From positions 3,842,001 to 3,906,000 of the forward strand of contig NZ_CP132342.1 in assembly GCF_040529055.1 (NCBI RefSeq): DNA of 64,000 bases, written 5' to 3'. The notes beneath the pieces were generated by a model that made no database searches, had not been told where the DNA came from, and saw only the letters and a list, made by a program, of their open reading frames with translations. Both the position numbers and the translations under genes were made by a program. Position 1 is the stretch's first letter. The number at the start of each line of letters is the position of its first letter. This stretch comes from Xanthomonas sontii (GTDB lineage Bacteria > Pseudomonadota > Gammaproteobacteria > Xanthomonadales > Xanthomonadaceae). Below, piece by piece: positions 36,422 through 45,222 of this stretch.

Positions 36422-39400
36422 ATGCCGCCCCTTCCCTTCCCCGTTCCGCCGCTGCCCAAGTCCGGCCAGCTCCGCGCGCACTGGCGCGCCCCCGCGTCCT
36501 CCACCGCCCTGGCCTGGCACATCGCCTGCGCCGCGTCCGCGCACCGCGGGCCGTTGCTGGTGGTCGCCCGCGACAACCAGAGCGCGCACCAGCTCGAAGC
36601 CGACCTGCACAGCCTGCTCGGCGACGATCCCAGCCTGCCGGTGGTGCCGTTCCCGGACTGGGAAACCCTGCCCTACGACCAGTTCAGTCCGCACCCGGAC
36701 ATCGTCAGCCAGCGCCTGGCCGCGCTGCACCGGCTGCCGACGCTGACCCAGGGCATCGTGGTGGTACCGGTGCAGACGCTGATGCAGCGGGTGGCGCCGC
36801 TGCGCTACATCGTCGGCGGCAGTTTCGACCTGCGCGTGGGCCAGCGCCTGGACCTGGATGCGGAGAAGCGGCGACTGGAAAGCGCGGGATACCGCAACGT
36901 GCCGCAGGTGATGGACCCGGGCGACTTCGCCGTGCGCGGCGGCCTGCTCGACGTGTATCCGATGGGCACCGACGCACCGCTGCGGATCGAACTGCTGGAC
37001 GAGGACATCGATTCGATCCGCGCCTTCGACCCGGAATCGCAGCGCTCGCTGGACCATGTGCAGGCGGTGCGCATGCTGCCCGGGCGCGAAGTGCCGATGG
37101 ACGACGTCAGCGTGGAGCGGGTATTGACCGCGCTGCGCGAACGCTTCGACGTGGACACCCGGCGCAGTGCGCTGTACCAGGACCTGAAGGCCGGGCTGGC
37201 GCCGTCGGGCATCGAGTACTACCTGCCGCTGTTCTTCCAGGACACCCGCAGCAGCGGCGCACGCGAGGCCACCGCCACCTTGTTCGATTATCTGGGCGAG
37301 CACGTGCTGCCGCTGATCGCCCCGGGCGTGGGCGCCGCGGCCGATGCGTTCTGGGCGCAGACCCAGGCCCGCTACGAGCAGCGCCGCCACGACGTGGAGC
37401 GCCCGCTGCTGGCGCCGGAGGAGCTGTACCAGGCGCCGGACGCGCTGCGCGAGCGCCTCAACGGGCTGCCGCGCATCGACGTGTGGGCCGCCGACCACCC
37501 GCGCATCGACGAGGCACAGGCGCTGGGCGACCAGCCGCTGCCGCCGCTGCCGGTGGCAGCCAAGGACGCCGCGCCGGGCGCGGCGCTGAAGAGCTTCCTC
37601 GATCACTACCCGGGCCGGGTACTGATCGCCGCCGATTCGCCCGGCCGCCGCGAGGCGCTGCTGGAAGTATTGGCGGCCGCGGAGTTGAAGCCGGAGGTGC
37701 TGCCGAATTTCGCGGCATTTGTTCCTTCTCCCACCGGGAGAAGGTGGCGCGAAGCGCCGGATGAGGGTGCGGCGTCTGCGCGGTCGGGAACGAAGAAGGA
37801 GGGTGCTAAGGCGGGTGCTTCGGCAAGTTCCACGGTTGCGCAGACGAACTCCACTAGCGGTCGTACCCTCACCCCAACCCCTCTCCCGGAGGGAGAGGGG
37901 CTCGACTCCGGCGAGATCGGTGCACGCTTCGCCATTGCGGTTGCGCCGCTCGACGACGGCTTCGCGCTGGAGGCGCCGCGGATCGCGGTGCTGACCGAGC
38001 GCCAGTTGTTCCCCGAGCGTGCCAGCCAACCGCGGCGCAGCCGGCGTGTGGGGCGCGAGCCGGAAGCGATCATCCGCGACCTCGGCGAGCTGTCCGAGGG
38101 CGCGCCGATCGTGCACGAGGACCACGGCGTCGGCCGCTACCGCGGGCTGATCGTGCTCGATGCCGGCGGCATGCCCGGCGAGTTCCTGGAAATCGAATAC
38201 GCCAAGGGCGACCGGCTGTACGTGCCGGTCGCGCAGCTGCATCTGATCAGCCGCTACTCCGGCGCCTCGGCCGAGACCGCGCCGCTGCATTCGCTGGGCG
38301 GCGAACAATGGACCAAGGCCAAGCGCAAGGTCGCCGAGAAGGTGCGCGACGTAGCCGCGGAGCTGCTGGAGATCCAGGCGCGCCGCCAGGCCCGTGCCGG
38401 ACTGGCGCTGCAGGTGGACCGGGCGATGTACGAGCCGTTCGCCGCCGGCTTCCCGTTCGAGGAAACCCCGGATCAGCTGGCCGCGATCGACGCCACCCTG
38501 CGCGACCTGGCCAGCAGCCAGCCGATGGACCGCGTGGTCTGCGGCGACGTCGGCTTCGGCAAGACCGAGGTCGCGGTGCGCGCGGCCTTCGCCGCGGCCA
38601 GCGCCGGCAAGCAGGTGGCGGTGCTGGTGCCGACCACGCTGCTGGCCGAACAGCACTACCGCAACTTCCGCGACCGCTTCGCCGACTACCCGCTCAAGGT
38701 CGAGGTGCTGTCGCGCTTCAAGAGCAGCAAGGAGATCAAGGCCGAGCTGGAGAAGGTCGCCGCCGGCAGCATCGATGTGATCGTCGGCACCCATCGCCTG
38801 CTGCAGCCGGACGTGAAGTTCAAGGACCTGGGCATGGTCATCGTCGACGAAGAGCAACGCTTCGGCGTGCGCCAGAAGGAAGCGCTGAAGGCGCTGCGCG
38901 CCAACGTGCACCTGCTGACCCTCACCGCCACGCCGATTCCGCGCACCTTGAACATGGCCATGGCCGGCCTGCGCGACCTGTCGATCATCGCCACGCCGCC
39001 GCCGAACCGGCTAGCGGTGCAGACCTTCGTCACCCAGTGGGACAACGCGCTGTTGCGCGAAGCCTTCCAGCGCGAACTGGCGCGCGGCGGCCAGCTGTAC
39101 TTCCTGCACAACGACGTGGAGAGCATCGGCCGCATGCAGCGCGAGCTGAGCGAGCTGGTGCCGGAGGCGCGCATCGGCATCGCCCACGGGCAGATGCCCG
39201 AGCGCGAGCTGGAAAAGGTGATGCTGGATTTCCAGAAGCAGCGCTTCAACGTGCTGCTGTCGACCACGATCATCGAATCGGGCATCGACATCCCCAACGC
39301 CAACACCATCGTCATCAACCGCGCCGACCGCTTCGGCCTGGCGCAGTTGCACCAGTTGCGCGGCCGCGTCGGCCGCTCGCATCACCGCGCCTACGCCTAT

Positions 39401-40102
39401 CTGCTGGTGCCGGACCGGCGCAGCATCACCCCCGATGCGCAGAAGCGGCTGGACGCCATCGCCTCGATGGACGAACTGGGCGCCGGCTTCACCCTGGCCA
39501 CCCACGATCTGGAGATCCGCGGCGCCGGCGAACTGCTGGGCGAGGACCAGAGCGGGCAGATGGCCGAGGTCGGCTTCAGCCTGTACACCGAACTGCTGGA
39601 ACGCGCGGTGCGCAGCATCCGCCAGGGCAAGCTGCCGGACCTGGACGCCGGCGAGGAAGCGCGCGGCGCCGAGGTGGAACTGCATGTGCCCGCGCTGATC
39701 CCCGACGACTACCTGCCCGACGTGCATACCCGCCTGACCCTGTACAAGCGCATTTCCAGCGCCCGCGACAGCGACGGCCTGCGCGAACTGCAGGTGGAGA
39801 TGATCGACCGCTTCGGCCTGCTGCCGGATCCGGTGAAGCACCTGTTCGCGATCGCCGAACTGAAGCTGCAGGCCAACGTGCTGGGCATCCGCAAGCTGGA
39901 ACTGGGCGAGCACGGCGGGCGCCTGGTGTTCGAGGCCAAGCCCAACGTGGATCCGATGACCATCATCCAGATGATCCAGAAGCAGCCCAAGCTGTATGCG
40001 ATGGATGGCCCGGACAAGCTGAAGCTCAAGCTGCCGCTGCCGGAAGCGGCCGACCGCTTCAATGCCGCGCGCGGCCTGCTGACCGCGCTGTCGCCACGCT
40101 GA
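36422..40102 (+). CDS. mfd: Transcription-repair coupling factor Mfd
   Basis: This 1226-residue translocase removes RNA polymerase stalled at lesions and recruits UvrA. Order: UvrB-like N-terminus (1 to about 420), RNA-polymerase-interacting CarD-like domain (about 558-620, HEDHGVGRYRG), helicase motifs with Walker A GDVGFGKT (708-715) and DEEQ (809-812), and the C-terminal TRCF domain. E. coli Mfd has 1148 residues. Most of the excess lies at about 434-494, which is encoded by an inserted intergenic repeat (37721-37908) that keeps the frame. The remainder is normal, so the protein is probably functional with a flexible loop. Confidence 0.95.
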   Translation: MPPLPFPVPPLPKSGQLRAHWRAPASSTALAWHIACAASAHRGPLLVVARDNQSAHQLEADLHSLLGDDPSLPVVPFPDWETLPYDQFSPHPDIVSQRLAALHRLPTLTQGIVVVPVQTLMQRVAPLRYIVGGSFDLRVGQRLDLDAEKRRLESAGYRNVPQVMDPGDFAVRGGLLDVYPMGTDAPLRIELLDEDIDSIRAFDPESQRSLDHVQAVRMLPGREVPMDDVSVERVLTALRERFDVDTRRSALYQDLKAGLAPSGIEYYLPLFFQDTRSSGAREATATLFDYLGEHVLPLIAPGVGAAADAFWAQTQARYEQRRHDVERPLLAPEELYQAPDALRERLNGLPRIDVWAADHPRIDEAQALGDQPLPPLPVAAKDAAPGAALKSFLDHYPGRVLIAADSPGRREALLEVLAAAELKPEVLPNFAAFVPSPTGRRWREAPDEGAASARSGTKKEGAKAGASASSTVAQTNSTSGRTLTPTPLPEGEGLDSGEIGARFAIAVAPLDDGFALEAPRIAVLTERQLFPERASQPRRSRRVGREPEAIIRDLGELSEGAPIVHEDHGVGRYRGLIVLDAGGMPGEFLEIEYAKGDRLYVPVAQLHLISRYSGASAETAPLHSLGGEQWTKAKRKVAEKVRDVAAELLEIQARRQARAGLALQVDRAMYEPFAAGFPFEETPDQLAAIDATLRDLASSQPMDRVVCGDVGFGKTEVAVRAAFAAASAGKQVAVLVPTTLLAEQHYRNFRDRFADYPLKVEVLSRFKSSKEIKAELEKVAAGSIDVIVGTHRLLQPDVKFKDLGMVIVDEEQRFGVRQKEALKALRANVHLLTLTATPIPRTLNMAMAGLRDLSIIATPPPNRLAVQTFVTQWDNALLREAFQRELARGGQLYFLHNDVESIGRMQRELSELVPEARIGIAHGQMPERELEKVMLDFQKQRFNVLLSTTIIESGIDIPNANTIVINRADRFGLAQLHQLRGRVGRSHHRAYAYLLVPDRRSITPDAQKRLDAIASMDELGAGFTLATHDLEIRGAGELLGEDQSGQMAEVGFSLYTELLERAVRSIRQGKLPDLDAGEEARGAEVELHVPALIPDDYLPDVHTRLTLYKRISSARDSDGLRELQVEMIDRFGLLPDPVKHLFAIAELKLQANVLGIRKLELGEHGGRLVFEAKPNVDPMTIIQMIQKQPKLYAMDGPDKLKLKLPLPEAADRFNAARGLLTALSPR
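37721..37908 (+). repeat. Xanthomonas-type repeat inserted in frame in mfd
   Basis: The left end is the palindrome CCTTCTCCCACCGGGAGAAGG (quoted in part: CTTCTCCCACCGGGAGAAGG) followed by GGATGAGGGTGCGG. The right end is CCCTCACCCCAACCCC joined to a CTCTCCCGGAGGGAGAG palindrome. The same two ends occur in the array at 63776-64000. The insert codes for a Pro/Ser/Thr/Gly-rich segment with no stop codon. Confidence 0.85.
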
Positions 40103-40103
40103 G

Positions 40104-40129
40104 CGACGCGGGCGCGTCCGCCCGCGTCG
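40104..40129 (+). terminator. Stem-loop after mfd, no T tract
   Basis: A perfect 11-bp GC stem (CGACGCGGGCG / CGCCCGCGTCG) with loop CGTC starts two bases after the mfd stop. No T run follows, so it may be a terminator-like or mRNA-end hairpin and not a classical terminator. Confidence 0.5.
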
Positions 40130-40237
40130 GCTCCCGCACGCGGCCGGCTGCCGCGACCCCACACCCCTGCCCCGCCCCGACCGCCACAACGTTCGGTGGC
40201 GTATGGGCGCTCGCGCCGCTGTGTTCCCTGGCCTGCA

Positions 40238-40259
40238 GCGGTCTTCACGTGAAGACCGC
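40238..40259. repeat. Perfect 22-bp palindrome
   Basis: Arms GCGGTCTTCAC and GTGAAGACCGC meet without a spacer. It lies about 310 nt upstream of the chemotaxis operon. It could be an operator for a dimeric regulator or a degenerate REP hairpin. Confidence 0.6.
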
Positions 40260-40447
40260 CGCCACGTCGCACGGATGGCGCGGCTTTTTGACGCCTTCCC
40301 CGTTGCCGCGACTGGCACGGCGCATGCAGAAACGTAGGGACCGACCGCATCGGCGCGGTTATGGGATCCGCGTCCTGGCACCGGTCTGAACCACTCAGGC
40401 TCGCGTGCGGCTTGCGAGACAAATGCTTCACGCGGGCTAAATATTCC

Positions 40448-40473
40448 TAAATATTTCCCGTCCGCGCCGATAT
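40448..40473 (+). promoter_or_regulatory. Candidate sigma-28 (FliA) promoter of the chemotaxis operon
   Basis: TAAA (40448-40451) and GCCGATAT (40466-40473) match the FliA elements TAAA and GCCGATAA, with one mismatch in the second. The spacer is 14 nt, one less than the usual 15. The STAS gene starts 76 nt downstream. FliA control is usual for chemotaxis genes. Confidence 0.5.
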
Positions 40474-40548
40474 CGCTGGTACCCAGGCCTGCACACGCCC
40501 TTCACGGCGTGGCGCCGGCTTTCCACTCGCCACTGCCGGAGACCCGCC

Positions 40549-40869
40549 ATGCGCTCGACGCCCCCCGACGAACAGGATCCGCCGCTGCAGTTGATCGTGG
40601 ACGGCGACATGACCATCCGCCATGCGGCCGAACTGAAGCCGCTGCTGCTGCCCGCGCTGGAGCATCCCGGCGGCCTGCGCCTGCAGGTGCAGGCGGTGAA
40701 CGACATCGACGCCACCGGCGTGCAACTGCTGCTGGCCACCCAGGCCGCGCTGCGCGCGCTGGGACGGCCATTCCAGCTCGAGGGCTGCACCAAGGCGGTC
40801 GGCGACGCGCTGGACCTGCTCGGCCTGGGCGACGCGTTCGAGCGCGTCGGCGACGACACTCTTCACTAA
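40549..40869 (+). CDS. STAS-domain protein of the chemotaxis operon
   Basis: This 106-residue protein is a single STAS domain of the anti-sigma-antagonist type. The expected phosphorylatable residue region is VNDIDATGVQLLLATQAAL (Asp-x-Thr-Gly in place of the usual Asp-Ser-Ser-Gly), so a Thr replaces the Ser. It is the first gene of the che operon, 13 nt before cheA. STAS proteins of this kind accompany several alternative chemotaxis systems, but their role is not well defined. Confidence 0.75.
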   Translation: MRSTPPDEQDPPLQLIVDGDMTIRHAAELKPLLLPALEHPGGLRLQVQAVNDIDATGVQLLLATQAALRALGRPFQLEGCTKAVGDALDLLGLGDAFERVGDDTLH

Positions 40870-40882
40870 TCGGCAGCACGAC

Positions 40883-42967
40883 ATGAACATGGATCAATTG
40901 CTGCAGACCTTCATCGCCGAGAGCCGCGACCTGCTCGAGGACATGGAACGCAACCTGCTGGAAGCCGAGCGCGGCGAAGCCGGTCCCGACGCGGTCAACG
41001 CGATCTTCCGCGCCGCCCATACCATCAAGGGCTCCGGCGGCCTGTTCGATCTGGCGCAACTGGTCGGCTTCACCCATGTGGTGGAGAGCGTGCTGGACCT
41101 GGTGCGCGAGCAGGCCGTCGCGCTGGATTCGGAACTGATCCAACTGATGCTGGCCTGCTGCGACCACATCCGCACCCTGGTGGAAGCGGCCGCCGGCGCC
41201 GAGGCGGACGAAGTCACGCTGGCCACCGAGGGTGCGCCGCTGCTGGAACGCCTGCAGACCTACCTGCACCCTGCTGCCGCGCCGGCCGCCAAGGCCAGCG
41301 CCACCGCAACGCCCGCGGCGCCGGCGCAGACCGGCTACTGGCGGATCTCGCTGCAGTTGTTCACCGATGCGCTGCGCTTCGGCAACTCGCCGCTGCACCT
41401 GATCCGGTGCCTGCGCAGCCTCGGCAGCCTGGAAGCGGTGCGCACCCGTCACGAGCGCGTCCCGGCATTGCCGGAACTGGATCCGGAGGCCTGCTACCTG
41501 GGCTTCGACATCCTGCTGCGCAGCGACGCGCAGCAGGCCGCGATCGAGGACATCTTCGAATTCGTGCGCGACGACTGCGACCTGGTGGTGCTGGCGGTGG
41601 ACCCGCACGGCGACGCCGCCAACCTGGATCTGCCGCTGCTGGTGGCCGAGGCCGGCAGCCAGGCCAGCGCCGACGACTTCGCCGGTTTCGAGAGTGCCGC
41701 CACACCGGAGGCCGCGCCGGCTGCAGCCGCACCGGCCATGCCCAATGCGCCGGCCGCGGCAGCGGCCCCCGCCGCCAATGCCGGCCCCGCCAAGGCCGCC
41801 GGCGCACGCGGCGAAGGCGGCTCGATCCGCGTCGACGCCGACAAGCTCGACCGCATGATCGACCTGGTCGGCGAGCTGATCATCGCGGTCGCCAGCACCG
41901 GCGCCAACGCGCAGCGCACCGGCGATGCGCAGTTGCTGGAATCCACCTCGATCCTCGCCGGCCTGGTCGAAGAGGTGCGCGAAAGCGCGCTGCAACTGCG
42001 CATGGTCAAGATCGGCGGCACCTTCAGCCGCTTCCACCGCGTGGTCCACGACGTGGCCCGCGAACTGGGCAAGGACATCGCGCTGGTGGTCAATGGCGAG
42101 GACACCGAGCTGGACAAGTCGGTGGTGGAGAAGATCGCCGATCCGCTGACCCACCTGGTGCGCAACGCCATGGATCACGGCATCGAACCGGCCGAGGTGC
42201 GCCAGGCGCGCGGCAAGCCGGTGCGCGGTACGGTGCGCCTCAACGCCTTCCACGATTCCGGCAGCATCGTCATCCAGATCAGCGACGACGGCGGCGGCCT
42301 CAACCGCGACCGGATCCTGGCCAAGGCGCTGGAGCGCGGCCTGATCGAACCCGGCCGCCAGCTCTCCGACCGCGAGGTGTTCGCGCTGATCTTCGAGCCG
42401 GGCTTCTCCACCGCCGAGAAGGTCACCAACCTGTCCGGCCGCGGCGTCGGCATGGACGTGGTCAAGCGCAACATCGCCGCGCTGCGCGGCAGCGTCGACA
42501 TCAGCAGCCAGCAGGACGTCGGCACCACCATCTCGGTGCGGCTGCCGCTGACCCTGGCGATCATCAACGGCTTCCAGGTCGGGGTCGGCAAGTCGGTGTT
42601 CGTGGTGCCGCTGGACGTGGTCGAGGAATGCGTGGAGTTCGCACCGAACTACCAGAGCGAGTACATCGACCTGCGCGGCAACGTGCTGCCCTACGTGCGC
42701 CTGCGCTCGCTGTTCGCCATCGCCGGCGCGCCGCCGGCGCGCGAGAGCATCGTGGTGATCCGCCAGGGCTCGCAGCGGTTCGGCCTGGTGGTCGACACCC
42801 TGCTGGGCGAGTGGCAGACCGTGATCAAGCCGCTCTCCAAGGTCTTCGCCCAGGTCAAGGGCATCAGCGGCTCCAGCATCCTCGGCAGCGGCGGGGTCGC
42901 CCTGATCCTGGACGTGCCGTCGCTCATCGGCCAGTTGCAACCCGGCACCGAATCGCTGGCGGCCTGA
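40883..42967 (+). CDS. cheA: Chemotaxis histidine kinase CheA
   Basis: This 694-residue kinase has an HPt domain with phosphoacceptor His46 (FRAAHTIKGSGGLF). A middle P2-like region lies at about 150-260, followed by an Ala-rich linker and a dimerisation helix pair (DKLDRMIDLVGELIIA). The ATPase has LTHLVRNAMDHGIEP and GRGVGMDVVKRNIAAL, and a C-terminal CheW-like domain couples it to receptors. It phosphorylates response regulators when receptors signal. The only receiver domains encoded in this operon are CheB and the REC-EAL protein. Confidence 0.95.
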   Translation: MNMDQLLQTFIAESRDLLEDMERNLLEAERGEAGPDAVNAIFRAAHTIKGSGGLFDLAQLVGFTHVVESVLDLVREQAVALDSELIQLMLACCDHIRTLVEAAAGAEADEVTLATEGAPLLERLQTYLHPAAAPAAKASATATPAAPAQTGYWRISLQLFTDALRFGNSPLHLIRCLRSLGSLEAVRTRHERVPALPELDPEACYLGFDILLRSDAQQAAIEDIFEFVRDDCDLVVLAVDPHGDAANLDLPLLVAEAGSQASADDFAGFESAATPEAAPAAAAPAMPNAPAAAAAPAANAGPAKAAGARGEGGSIRVDADKLDRMIDLVGELIIAVASTGANAQRTGDAQLLESTSILAGLVEEVRESALQLRMVKIGGTFSRFHRVVHDVARELGKDIALVVNGEDTELDKSVVEKIADPLTHLVRNAMDHGIEPAEVRQARGKPVRGTVRLNAFHDSGSIVIQISDDGGGLNRDRILAKALERGLIEPGRQLSDREVFALIFEPGFSTAEKVTNLSGRGVGMDVVKRNIAALRGSVDISSQQDVGTTISVRLPLTLAIINGFQVGVGKSVFVVPLDVVEECVEFAPNYQSEYIDLRGNVLPYVRLRSLFAIAGAPPARESIVVIRQGSQRFGLVVDTLLGEWQTVIKPLSKVFAQVKGISGSSILGSGGVALILDVPSLIGQLQPGTESLAA

Positions 42968-43024
42968 ACCGTCGCATCGCCTGCCGTCGTTCCTACGTCA
43001 CGCCATCAACCAGGAATCGCCGTC

Positions 43025-45163
43025 ATGTCCCAGAACCGGACGCCCCTTACCACCCTGCCGACGGCCGCGGTCGTCGCCGTCGCACTGCCCGCCGCCGCCT
43101 CTGTCGCCGCGCTGGCGCTGCCGCTGGCCAGCGGCCTCGCATGGACTCTGGTCGCCGTGGCCACGCTGGTCGCCGGCCTGGTGCTGGGCGGCAGCGTGCG
43201 TTCGGCACAGCAAACGTCCGCTGCCGCGCAGCGCGAACTGGACCTGGCCCGCACCGGTCTGCAGGCGCTGGCGCAGGGCGAACTGGAGCGCGTGGACGCG
43301 ACCGCCGGCGGCAGCGAGATCGGCCAGGCCCTGCTCGCCGCGCAGCGGCCGCTGCGGCAGTTGCAGGCCGACGTCGCGCACATGACCCGCGCGCACGCCG
43401 CCGGCGACTGCGACGTGATGCTGGATGCCGCGCAGTCCAGCGGCGCCTATCGGGCCGTGGCCGGCGACATCAACCAACTGGTCGGCGCCCACATCGGCGT
43501 CTGCAAGCAGGCGATCGATTGCGTGGGCGAGTTCGGCCGCGGCAACTTCGCCGCGCCGCTGGCCGCGTTCCCGGACAAGAAGGCCTACATCAACGACACC
43601 ATCGAGCAGGTGCGGCGCAACATGCTCGGCCTGATCGCCGAAATGCGCCGCGTCGCCGAGGAGCACGATGCCGGCGAGATCGACGCCAGCATCGACAGCG
43701 CGCACTTCCAGGGCGACTTCCGCAGCATGGCCGACGGCATCAACCGCATGGTCGGCGGCCACATCGCGGTCAAGAAGCAGGCGATGGGCGTGGTCGCCGA
43801 GTTCGGCCGCGGCAACTTCGACGCGACCATGCCGCCGCTGCCGGGCAAGAAGGCCTTCATCAACGAGACCATCGAGCAGGTGCGCGGCAACTTCAAGCGC
43901 CTGATCGGCGAGATCGCGCGCATGTCCGACGAGCACGACAAGGGCGACATCGACGTGCAGATCGACTGCACCCATCTGGACGGGGAATTCTGCGCGATCG
44001 GCAAGGCCATCAACCGCATGGTCGCCGCGCACATCGCGGTCAAGAAGCAGGCGCTGGGCGTGGTCGCCGAGTTCGGCCGCGGCAATTTCGACGCGCCGAT
44101 GCCGCAGTTGCCGGGCAAGAAGGCCTTCATCAACGAGATCATCGAACAGACCCGCGGCAACCTGCGCAGTGTCGGCGACGTGATCAAGGTGATGGGCGCG
44201 ATGGCCGAGGGCGACCTCAGCCGCCAGGTGCAGGGCCACTACGAGGGTGCCTTCGCCGACATGCAGCGCTACGTCAACGCCACCATCGACAAGCTCACCA
44301 GCATCGTCAACGAGGTCAACGGCAACGCCGTGACCCTGGCCAGCGCCGCCGAGGAACTGTCCTCCACCGCGCAGTCGCTGAGCCAGGCGGCCAGCGAGCA
44401 AGCCGCCGGCGTGGAGGAGACCAGCGCCTCGCTGGAGCAGATGACCGGCTCCATCGCGCAGAACGCGGAGAACGCCAAGATCACCGACGGCATGGCCGCC
44501 AAGGCCTCGCGCGAGGCCGCCGAAAGCGGCGAGGCGGTCCGCGCCACCGTCTCGGCGATGAAGGAGATCGCACGCAAGATCGGCATCATCGACGACATCG
44601 CCTACCAGACCAACCTGTTGGCGCTGAACGCGGCGATCGAGGCCGCGCGCGCCGGCGAGCACGGCAAGGGCTTCGCGGTGGTCGCCGCCGAGGTACGCAA
44701 GCTGGCCGAGCGCAGCCAAGTCGCCGCGCACGAGATCGGCGACGTCGCCAGCACCAGCGTGAACCTGGCCGAGACCGCCGGGCGCCTGCTCGGCGAGATG
44801 GAACCGTCGATCCGCCGCACCTCCGACCTGGTGCAGGAGATCACCGCCGCCTCCGAAGAGCAGAGCTCCGGCGTCGGCCAGATCAACACCGCCGTGGTGC
44901 AGCTCAGTCAGACAACACAGCAATCCGCTGCCAACGCTGAAGAATTGGCCGCCACGGCCGAAGAAGTAAGCAGCCAGGCCGAACAGTTGCAAACACTCAT
45001 GAGCTTCTTCACCACCGGCGCCACGCCCACCCCGGCACCGGCCCCGCAGCCGCGGCGGCTGCCGACGCCGATGCAACGCGGGCCACGCGCGCGCAGCTTC
45101 GGCGGGCCTGCCGCCACGGCGCAGGCCGCACGCCTGGAAGAAGCCGCGTTCGTCTCGTTCTGA
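43025..45163 (+). CDS. Chemoreceptor 1 with three HAMP-like repeats and no periplasmic domain
   Basis: This 712-residue methyl-accepting protein has an N-terminal hydrophobic hairpin (about residues 12-58) with almost no periplasmic loop. Three about 90-residue units follow (about 120-209, 210-299, 300-387), each with a GD/E-I-D segment, [22 protein letters not shown] and [20 protein letters not shown] recurs exactly every 270 nt (43529, 43799, 44069). The signalling hairpin has [18 protein letters not shown] at the tip. It ends AAFVSF, an F-x-x-F tail. Sensing is probably cytoplasmic or via a membrane or partner protein. Confidence 0.88.
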   Translation: MSQNRTPLTTLPTAAVVAVALPAAASVAALALPLASGLAWTLVAVATLVAGLVLGGSVRSAQQTSAAAQRELDLARTGLQALAQGELERVDATAGGSEIGQALLAAQRPLRQLQADVAHMTRAHAAGDCDVMLDAAQSSGAYRAVAGDINQLVGAHIGVCKQAIDCVGEFGRGNFAAPLAAFPDKKAYINDTIEQVRRNMLGLIAEMRRVAEEHDAGEIDASIDSAHFQGDFRSMADGINRMVGGHIAVKKQAMGVVAEFGRGNFDATMPPLPGKKAFINETIEQVRGNFKRLIGEIARMSDEHDKGDIDVQIDCTHLDGEFCAIGKAINRMVAAHIAVKKQALGVVAEFGRGNFDAPMPQLPGKKAFINEIIEQTRGNLRSVGDVIKVMGAMAEGDLSRQVQGHYEGAFADMQRYVNATIDKLTSIVNEVNGNAVTLASAAEELSSTAQSLSQAASEQAAGVEETSASLEQMTGSIAQNAENAKITDGMAAKASREAAESGEAVRATVSAMKEIARKIGIIDDIAYQTNLLALNAAIEAARAGEHGKGFAVVAAEVRKLAERSQVAAHEIGDVASTSVNLAETAGRLLGEMEPSIRRTSDLVQEITAASEEQSSGVGQINTAVVQLSQTTQQSAANAEELAATAEEVSSQAEQLQTLMSFFTTGATPTPAPAPQPRRLPTPMQRGPRARSFGGPAATAQAARLEEAAFVSF
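43382..44185 (+). repeat. 270-nt coding tandem repeat in chemoreceptor 1
   Basis: Three in-frame units of 270 nt encode HAMP-like modules. The period is exact, from GAG of EFGRGNF at 43529, 43799 and 44069. Units two and three are most alike, and unit one has diverged in its first half. Confidence 0.8.
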
Positions 45164-45172
45164 TCCATCTCC

Positions 45173-45195
45173 GCACCGGCCCGGCAGGCCGGTGC
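45173..45195 (+). other. Hairpin between chemoreceptor genes 1 and 2
   Basis: GCACCGGCC and GGCCGGTGC form a 9-bp stem with a 5-nt loop in the 59-nt gap. No T run follows. It may set mRNA stability or relative receptor levels within the operon. Confidence 0.5.
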
Positions 45196-45222
45196 CTCTC
45201 TATCCCGCACAGGTACCACGGC

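Larger units (their letters stand above)
40103..40548. other. Intergenic region, 446 nt, upstream of the chemotaxis operon
   Basis: No gene is seen. In order it holds the post-mfd hairpin, a perfect 22-bp palindrome (40238-40259), two CTAAATATT copies one helical turn apart, and a sigma-28-like promoter. The AT-rich stretch at 40437-40456 stands out in this GC-rich genome. Confidence 0.6.

Noticed and set aside
40313..40328. Sigma-54-like TGGCACG-N4-ATGCA before the che operon
   Set aside because: The -12 element deviates (ATGC for TTGC) and no enhancer-binding site is visible. The sigma-28-like site nearer the gene is a simpler explanation.
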